Shown: positions 6,447-11,409 of the stretch, one piece after another
How the letters are laid out: every line of letters starts with the position of its first letter
Numbering within the stretch: the first letter of the stretch is position 1
Assembly (NCBI GenBank): GCA_029251065.1
Contig: JAQXEB010000152.1
Coordinates: 1-11,409, forward strand
Direction of reading: 5' to 3'
Source: Luminiphilus sp.
GTDB lineage: Bacteria; Pseudomonadota; Gammaproteobacteria; Pseudomonadales; Halieaceae
DNA: 11,409 nucleotides
The notes under the pieces: generated by a model
Seen by the model: only the letters and a program-made list of their open reading frames with translations
Databases searched by the model: none
Told to the model about the DNA's origin: nothing
Position numbers and translations under genes: made by a program

Positions 6447-8612
6447 GTGGAGAATGAACGTAGTGCCAGCGAGATCGAATCCGGCTCTTTAATGAGCCCG
6501 GGTGTGGCGCTTGTGACTTGTTTGAAGCGCATAGCACACCACCACCGAACCCCGGCGACCCTTCAATCGCTGACTGCTGGACTGCCGACGACCCTCGATG
6601 AATTTACCCCCGATCTTTTGATGCGAGCTGCGAAGCGAGCAGGTCTACGTGCGCGGTTGCAAAAGCTTGATGTCGAGGCACTTGGCGAGGGGTTCTTGCC
6701 CGCGTTAATACTCTTAGCAGATAACCGATGTGGTGTTATTGAGTCGATCGATGCGGAGGGTATTGCGACATTCTATGAGCCGCAGTTCGGGGACGTTACG
6801 AGGCTCATAACAATTGCAGAACTGACCGCCATTGCGACGGGGACCGTTCTCTTTGTACGGCCAAAATTTCGGCTGCTCGAATCGTCTCTCGGTGGGCTGG
6901 GTGTTCACAAGGAGCACTGGTTCTGGTCAGTCATGGCGGAACATAAAACGCTTTATCGTGACGTTCTAGTCGCGTCGTTTTTTGTCAATATTTTGGCCTT
7001 GTCGGTCCCTATTTTCACGATGAATGTCTACGACCGAGTCGTCCCCAATGCCGCGTTTGAAACGCTTTGGGTTCTCGCTTTTGGCGTTTTCGTCGCGCTC
7101 CTTGCCGATTTAATCTTACGTATTGTCAGAGGCTACTTTCTTGACTATGCGGCACGACGAATTGATATCACGCTGTCGGCGAGCATTTTGGAAAAAACAC
7201 TGGGGATGCGCTTAGAGTTTAAGCCGGCCTCCGTCGGTTCATTTGCATCGAACCTTCGTTCTTTCGAGTTTCTTAGGGACTTTACGACGTCGGCGACTTT
7301 GACCGGTCTGATTGATATCCCGTTCGCGCTTATTTTCTTGCTCGTTATTGCCTGGATATCGCCAACCATGTTGTTGCCAATTTTGATTGGATTGGTTGTG
7401 TTGCTCAGCATTACCCTCTTTGTCAGGCCGCGCTTGGAAAAGCTGACAGAAACAAGCTACGCAGCAGGTGCTCAGCGGAACTCAACCCTCATAGAATCCT
7501 TGTCAGGGCTTGAGACGCTCAAAGCCATGGGCGCTGAGTCCGTCATGCAGCGTCAATGGGAAGACGCCACTCGATTTTTGGCCAGCCAGAATCTGAGGTC
7601 CAGAAATCTCAATCTTAAACTGACACAGAGCAGTTCAACCGTTCAGCGGTTCGTTCAGCTTTCAGTCATCGTCGTCGGTGTTTATTTGATTTCGGACGGC
7701 GCGCTGAGTATGGGTGGGTTGATCGCTTGCATGATGCTGTCGACACGAGCCGTCAGTCCCTTTGCAAAGCTTGGATCGTTGTTAGCTCAGTTCCAAAATG
7801 CAGAGGTGGCCATGAAGTCGCTCGATGCTTTGTTTGCAACACCAAGCGAATACAAGGACGAAAAGGCGTTTATATCCCGTGACAGATTTCAGGGATCGTT
7901 CGAATTTAAAAATGTTAGTTTTGAGTATCCGAGCGCGGGAATAAAGTCGCTGAATCAAACCTCGTTTAAGCTCAAGGCGGGTGAACATATTGCCGTACTT
8001 GGGCGGGTGGGCTCGGGTAAATCGACTATTGCGAAGCTGGCACTTGGATTGTTCGAGGCCACCGACGGCGAGATTCGAGTAGACGGTGTCGACATCAGGC
8101 AACTTGACCCACGTGAATACAGGGGTGCGGTAGGCTATATCCCTCAAGATGTGACGCTATTTACAGGTTCGCTTCGCGATAATATTGCACTGGCCCGGCC
8201 CGCTATTACTGACGCACAATTGATAAAAGCCGTAGAGCGCGCTGGGATCGCGGACTGGGTCAACCGGCACCCCTTGGGTTTTGATATGCCGATATCAGAG
8301 CGAGGAGACTCAGTGTCAGGTGGTCAGAGAAAATGCATTGCGGTGGCTAGGGCATTGGTCACTGAACCCTCCATTCTCATTATGGACGAACCCACGGGTG
8401 GAACCGATCAAAGTACCGAGCGCGCAATTATTGAGAATCTAAAAACCTATATCGAAGGACGCACGTTGATTGTGATTACGCACCGCAACTCTTTGCTTGC
8501 ATTGGCGGACCGTATTCTTGTTGTGGACTCTGGCAAAGTGGTTGCCGACGGTAAGCGCGATGCTGTAATCGCGGCTCTTCGGGAAGGAAAGATTGGGAGG
8601 GCAGATGCCTAA
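6447..8612 (+). CDS. type I secretion ABC transporter, LapB/LssB-like, with degenerate C39-like domain
   Basis: Inner-membrane permease-ATPase that powers one-step export of an unfolded substrate with an HlyD protein and a TolC-like pore. From GTG 6447 it has 721 residues, usual for the family. Residues 17-140 form a C39-peptidase-like domain beginning SPGVALVTCLKRIAHHH. It lacks the catalytic-Cys context of true bacteriocin peptidases, so it should bind rather than cut substrate. The membrane domain follows with about six segments (roughly 172-195, 206-227, 286-306, 308-328, 400-420, 420-440). The ATPase domain shows Walker A GRVGSGKST (519-527), Q-loop GYIPQD (563-568), signature VSGGQRK (623-629, Val in place of Leu), Walker B ILIMDEP (643-649) with the unusual continuation TGGTDQSTE, and H-loop His679. 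The HlyD-family gene overlaps its end by 8 bases, and a LapA-like substrate gene follows the regulator. The start codon is the least certain part. Confidence 0.93.
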   Translation: MENERSASEIESGSLMSPGVALVTCLKRIAHHHRTPATLQSLTAGLPTTLDEFTPDLLMRAAKRAGLRARLQKLDVEALGEGFLPALILLADNRCGVIESIDAEGIATFYEPQFGDVTRLITIAELTAIATGTVLFVRPKFRLLESSLGGLGVHKEHWFWSVMAEHKTLYRDVLVASFFVNILALSVPIFTMNVYDRVVPNAAFETLWVLAFGVFVALLADLILRIVRGYFLDYAARRIDITLSASILEKTLGMRLEFKPASVGSFASNLRSFEFLRDFTTSATLTGLIDIPFALIFLLVIAWISPTMLLPILIGLVVLLSITLFVRPRLEKLTETSYAAGAQRNSTLIESLSGLETLKAMGAESVMQRQWEDATRFLASQNLRSRNLNLKLTQSSSTVQRFVQLSVIVVGVYLISDGALSMGGLIACMMLSTRAVSPFAKLGSLLAQFQNAEVAMKSLDALFATPSEYKDEKAFISRDRFQGSFEFKNVSFEYPSAGIKSLNQTSFKLKAGEHIAVLGRVGSGKSTIAKLALGLFEATDGEIRVDGVDIRQLDPREYRGAVGYIPQDVTLFTGSLRDNIALARPAITDAQLIKAVERAGIADWVNRHPLGFDMPISERGDSVSGGQRKCIAVARALVTEPSILIMDEPTGGTDQSTERAIIENLKTYIEGRTLIVITHRNSLLALADRILVVDSGKVVADGKRDAVIAALREGKIGRADA
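8595..8600 (+). promoter_or_regulatory. ribosome binding site for the HlyD-family gene
   Basis: GGGAGG inside the end of the ABC gene is 4 bases before ATG 8605. It selects this ATG over the in-frame TTG at 8593, which would contain the site itself. Confidence 0.6.
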
Positions 8613-9930
8613 CGATCAATCGAGCGAGACGCGTGCGCAACGAGACTGGAGCGAACTGTCTGAGGAAGCCATTATCGAGCAGGAGCCCACACGGGCTCGA
8701 AAATTACTCTACGCTGTTCTGATATCAATCAGCCTTTTGATCGTGTGGAGTGCGCTAGCGGGTGTGGACACTGTCACGCGAGGCACGGGCAAGGTTATTC
8801 CCTCGAGCCAAGTTCAAATTATTGGTTCTCAAGACGGCGGTATCGTGCAGCAAATCCTCGTTTCTGAAGGTGAGCTGGTGGAGCAAGGCCAGTTGCTTTT
8901 AAGTTTAGATCGAACACGATCAGAGGCGTCGTTGGGTGAAAATCAGGCCGAACTTCGAGGGCTGAAGATTAGAGCGCTACGGCTGGATGCATTAGCGTCG
9001 GGTCTTGAGTTTTTACCCGATCCAGCAATGGTGCGCCTCTCCCCACAAGTGTTTGCCGAGGAGCTTGAACTTTTTGAAACGAGTAAAGAAGAGCTCGAGA
9101 CGCTAAAGCTGATTGCGATTCGACAAAAGCGACAACGTGAAGAAGAGTTGATCGAGCTCGAAGCGAAGCGGGATCAATTGGTTAAAGAGTCTTCGCTTGC
9201 ACGAAATGAGCTTAATGTTACACGACCCCTGGTTGCATCAGGTGCGGCGTCCCAAGTTGAAATCTTTCGATTAGAAAGAGAGGTCAATCGAGCTACCGGT
9301 GAACTGCGCCAGGTCCGAGCGGGTATTCGTCGGTCGGAAGCGGCTGTTCAAGAGGCGACCAGTAAGATAGAGACAGTTCGACTGGAGTTTCTCAATCAGA
9401 CGCGCGAGAAGCTTGCCGAAACGTATACACAAATTGCATCACGCTCACAGGCCGGTGAAGGACTCAGTGATCGCGTTAATCAGACGGACGTGGTTGCACC
9501 GGTCACTGGCACGATTAAGCAGCTTCACTACAACACGGTCGGCGGTGTTGTGCTCCCGGGCAGAGATATTGTTGAACTGATACCTGCCGATGACACGTTG
9601 TTACTCGAGGTGAAAATTAAACCCAAGGACATCGCCTTTTTAGCCCCGGGACAAGAGGCAAACGTCAAACTCACGGCGTACGATTTTGTCGTTTACGGTG
9701 GCATGGAAGGCGTCATTGAGCAGATTGGTGCCGATACGATCCTCGACAGTAATGATGAGCCTTACTACGAGGTGACCGTCAGAACACGTGAAGTCGATTT
9801 TGGTCCTGATCAGCCGATTATTCCTGGTATGACCGTGGACGTCGATATTCTTACAGGCCGAAAGACCGTCTTGTCTTATCTCATGAAGCCGGTCCTTCGT
9901 GCGCAGCAGCGGGCATTATCGGAGCGGTAA
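8605..9930 (+). CDS. type I secretion membrane fusion protein, HlyD family (LapC-like)
   Basis: Periplasmic adaptor that joins the ABC exporter to an outer-membrane channel. It has 441 residues: a charged cytoplasmic N-terminus (1-33), one membrane helix (about 34-53), then a lipoyl-like half with GTGKVIPSSQVQIIGSQDGG (60-79) and VSEGELVEQGQLLLSLD (86-102). A long alpha-helical hairpin (about 105-285) is rich in Glu, Arg and Leu with turn residues RPLVASGAASQVE near 207-219. The second lipoyl half and beta-barrel follow (VVAPVTGTIKQL at 296-307). The C-terminal signature PGMTVDVDILTGRKTVLSYL (407-426) and the ending RAQQRALSER are typical of adaptors of RTX and LapA-type exporters. It overlaps the ABC gene by 8 bases, and its TAA overlaps the ATG of the next gene by one base, so the three are translated as a coupled set. 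Confidence 0.94.
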   Translation: MPNDQSSETRAQRDWSELSEEAIIEQEPTRARKLLYAVLISISLLIVWSALAGVDTVTRGTGKVIPSSQVQIIGSQDGGIVQQILVSEGELVEQGQLLLSLDRTRSEASLGENQAELRGLKIRALRLDALASGLEFLPDPAMVRLSPQVFAEELELFETSKEELETLKLIAIRQKRQREEELIELEAKRDQLVKESSLARNELNVTRPLVASGAASQVEIFRLEREVNRATGELRQVRAGIRRSEAAVQEATSKIETVRLEFLNQTREKLAETYTQIASRSQAGEGLSDRVNQTDVVAPVTGTIKQLHYNTVGGVVLPGRDIVELIPADDTLLLEVKIKPKDIAFLAPGQEANVKLTAYDFVVYGGMEGVIEQIGADTILDSNDEPYYEVTVRTREVDFGPDQPIIPGMTVDVDILTGRKTVLSYLMKPVLRAQQRALSER

Positions 9931-10544
9931 TGTCTAATACCATGCTAACCCTGTCGCCGGAGCCCTCGGCTCGCTGGGTCGAAGCGCTCGAGCCGCTGGT
10001 GCTTCGCTCTTCTTTGCGTGGCCAGCGCATTAGTGCTTCGGTTACTTATTGGTTGGATTTCTCGACTCTAGATTTTGATAAAGCCGTGTTGATGCTCGAC
10101 CGAATAGTGGTTGCCGATGACTCGGCGCCCATTGTCTGTCTGGTGTCTGTGCCCAATGACGAGGAGGCCTTTGCACTCCTCGGTCGCGGTGCTCGGGGCT
10201 ATTGCCATGTTGCAGCTGCGACGACGCAGCTCAAGCTGGTCGAAAATACTGTGCAGAATGGCGGGTTTTGGCTCCCAGCGTCGTTGATGCGTCGGTTCAT
10301 GTCCGGTGCCGGCGGCTTATTATCACAGATGTCCGATCAGCCTAAGGTGTCCTTTGATGACTTGACCAAGCGTGAGCGTCAGGTCGCCCAATCGGTATCC
10401 AATGGGCTGAGTAATCGCGAGATTGCAGAGCGTCTTAATGTTTCTGAGCGCACGGTAAAGGCACGATTAACGACGGTTTTTCAAAAATTAGGTGTCCGAG
10501 ATAGAGTGCAATTGGCCTTGCTTATGCGCGGTGGGACAGGTTGA
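9930..10544 (+). CDS. LuxR-family regulator with degenerate receiver-like domain
   Basis: A 204-residue DNA-binding protein. Residues 145-197 are a LuxR/FixJ-type helix-turn-helix: LTKRERQVAQSVSNG, then SNREIAERLNVSERTVKARL, then VFQKLGVRDRVQLAL. Residues 15-120 resemble the later half of a response-regulator receiver, notably EEAFALLGRGARGYCHVAA, which parallels the usual A-GA-GY-L-K pattern. The acidic pair expected near the N-terminus is absent, and the conserved receiver lysine after GY is replaced (HVAA). Asp43 in YWLDFS is the only candidate phospho-acceptor. It probably acts without normal phosphorylation. The TAATG junction couples it to the HlyD gene, and it sits directly before the adhesin gene, so control of this locus is a reasonable inference. 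A 6-base dyad, GGGACA/TGTCCC (10533-10538 and 10556-10561), brackets its stop but has no T-run. Confidence 0.88.
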   Translation: MSNTMLTLSPEPSARWVEALEPLVLRSSLRGQRISASVTYWLDFSTLDFDKAVLMLDRIVVADDSAPIVCLVSVPNDEEAFALLGRGARGYCHVAAATTQLKLVENTVQNGGFWLPASLMRRFMSGAGGLLSQMSDQPKVSFDDLTKRERQVAQSVSNGLSNREIAERLNVSERTVKARLTTVFQKLGVRDRVQLALLMRGGTG

Positions 10545-10581
10545 TGGACTCATTATGTCCCTTAAAAGTCTGCCCTTTGGT

Positions 10582-10619
10582 CCCTATTGAGTCGAACGCT
10601 TTCGTGGGACTGTATAGGG
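10582..10619 (+). other. long imperfect hairpin before the adhesin gene
   Basis: CCCTAT (10582-10587) pairs with ATAGGG (10614-10619). Inside, AGTC (10590-10593) pairs with GACT (10608-10611), and ACG (10596-10598) with CGT (10603-10605), leaving a CTTT loop and two symmetric two-base internal loops. It is not followed by T residues, so it is not a standard terminator. It could be a leader structure, an mRNA processing or stability element, or a dyad operator. AATAAT at 10625-10630 is -10-like but has a poor -35 and would leave a leader of only about 14 bases. Confidence 0.45.
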
Positions 10620-10650
10620 GTGAAAATAATGCTCGGTTAAGACGCACTGC

Positions 10651-11409
10651 ATGATAGGCACGGTCACTGCACTAGTGGGTAATGCGACCATCCGGTTTTC
10701 GGATGGAACGTCGCGTGCGTTGAAGGTAGGGGACGAGGTTCAACCGGGTGACGTTGTCGTCACGGCGGCGAGTGCTTCACTCGAAATACAACCAGCAGAC
10801 GAAATCTCTTTTGTTGTCCAAGAAAACACCGAGTTTCTCATTAACGAGGAACTATTTGGGTCGGGTGTCTCACCCCTAGAAGCTGAGTTGACCGATGAGA
10901 CTGTGACTGCCGTTCTTGAGGCCCTTGCGTCTGGCGCTGACATTCTTGATTCCTTAGAAGCCCCTGGTGCAGGTGCTGCTCCTGGAAATAACGGCCACGG
11001 GTTTGTACGTTTAGCCCGAATTGTGTTCGACCTTCAAGAGCGAGGTATTGAGTTAGGGGAGGCAGAGAGTCAGCTCGAGGAATTTCTCGGAGTGGCTGAT
11101 GCGCTTCGGACCCAGCCGACACCAGCACCCGTGCCAGAACCTGAGCCAGAGCCAGAGCCTGAGCCCGAACCTGAGCCTGAACCCGAGCCCGAGCCCGAAC
11201 CTGAGCCAGAACCTGAGCCAGAACCGGAGCCCGAGCCAGAACCCGAGCCAGAACCAGAACCTGAGCCCGAGCCCGAGCCGGAACCCGAACCGGAGCCCGA
11301 GCCCGAGCCTGAACCTGAACCTGAGCCGGAACCCGAGCCCGAGCCCGAACCTGAGCCAGAGCCCGAACCGGAGCCTGAACCCGAGCCAGAGCCAGAGCCA
11401 GAGCCAGAG
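10651..11409 (+). CDS. LapA-like retention-module adhesin with Pro-Glu rod (3' end beyond window)
   Basis: The start of a type I-secreted, probably very large surface protein; 253 codons are visible with no stop. Residues 1-100 fit the N-terminal retention module of LapA-type adhesins: MIGTVTALVGNATIRFSDG, then a GDEVQPGDVV turn, beta strands and an acidic helix. A linker with Ala109-Ala110 resembles the di-alanine site cut by LapG-type periplasmic proteases. It is followed by GHGFVRLARI (115-124), the usual segment after that site, then an acidic helix to about 152. Residues 162-253 are only Pro-Glu pairs. There is no signal peptide, as expected for type I export, and repeat or RTX domains would lie past the edge. 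An in-frame stop at 10627-10629 and the module length support ATG 10651, though only a weak AAGA ribosome site is present. Family assignment rests on the module pattern and the secretion genes upstream. Confidence 0.85.
   Translation, partial: MIGTVTALVGNATIRFSDGTSRALKVGDEVQPGDVVVTAASASLEIQPADEISFVVQENTEFLINEELFGSGVSPLEAELTDETVTAVLEALASGADILDSLEAPGAGAAPGNNGHGFVRLARIVFDLQERGIELGEAESQLEEFLGVADALRTQPTPAPVPEPEPEPEPEPEPEPEPEPEPEPEPEPEPEPEPEPEPEPEPEPEPEPEPEPEPEPEPEPEPEPEPEPEPEPEPEPEPEPEPEPEPEPEPEPE
10975..10980 (+). other. codons of the di-alanine candidate LapG cleavage site
   Basis: Ala109-Ala110 lie in the context Gly-Ala-Ala-Pro-Gly. P. fluorescens LapA is cut within Thr-Ala-Ala-Gly at nearly the same distance from its N-terminus. 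Here the flanking residues are Gly and Pro instead of Thr and Gly. Cleavage is inferred from position and context. Confidence 0.45.
11134..11409 (+). repeat. 46 uninterrupted Pro-Glu codon pairs, continuing past the edge
   Basis: Every six bases from 11134 read CCN-GAR. All four proline codons occur (16 CCC, 13 CCA, 12 CCT, 5 CCG), and both glutamate codons are mixed. The 32-base block 11179-11210 recurs exactly at 11329-11360, 150 bases away, which points to expansion by segment duplication followed by synonymous drift. The number of units in the real genome may differ from the assembly. Confidence 0.97.

Noticed and set aside
10841..11128. Minus-strand frame opposite the adhesin gene
   Set aside because: Low-complexity shadow of the coding strand with no start signals or recognisable domain.
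11134..11409. CRISPR or other non-coding array
   Set aside because: The period is six bases, in frame, reads only Pro-Glu, and has no spacers.

Overview
This window looks like a chromosomal segment of a marine-type gammaproteobacterium. The evidence is a cmoA-cmoB pair (a wobble-uridine modification pathway mostly found in Gammaproteobacteria), an aspC/tyrB-type aminotransferase, Uup, a COX15/CtaA-type heme A synthase and moderate GC content. An aerobic lineage with aa3-type cytochrome oxidase, such as the OM60/NOR5 (Halieaceae) or related groups, would fit. That placement is inference from gene content only.

The left half (1-6053) is housekeeping. cmoB (cut by the left edge) and cmoA lie on the minus strand as a tight operon and together make 5-oxyacetyl uridine at tRNA position 34. 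A class I aspartate/aromatic aminotransferase is divergent from cmoA. It converges on uup, a two-ATPase ABC-F protein on the minus strand. Divergent from uup is ctaA, which makes heme A. Nothing here looks transferred or broken.

A 393-base regulatory gap (6054-6446) follows. It holds an imperfect direct repeat with about a 22-base period, a CRP/Vfr-like site, a -10-like hexamer at class I spacing from that site, and a UUCG-loop intrinsic terminator that ends 13 bases before the next gene. This suggests catabolite/cAMP-type control plus transcription attenuation.

The right half (6447-11409) is a type I secretion and surface-adhesin locus on the plus strand. It contains an ABC exporter with a degenerate C39-like domain (LapB/LssB type), an HlyD-family membrane fusion protein (LapC type), a LuxR-type regulator with a degenerate receiver-like domain, and the beginning of a secreted protein. 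The first three overlap by 8 bases and 1 base, so they are translationally coupled. The last gene starts with a LapA-like retention module that carries a di-alanine at residues 109-110. It then enters an uninterrupted run of at least 46 Pro-Glu dipeptides that continues past the right edge. The likely scheme is that the ABC and HlyD proteins, with an outer-membrane TolC-like partner not seen here, export a very large adhesin whose N-terminus stays anchored in the periplasm. The long Pro-Glu rod directly after the anchor is the most unusual element in the window.
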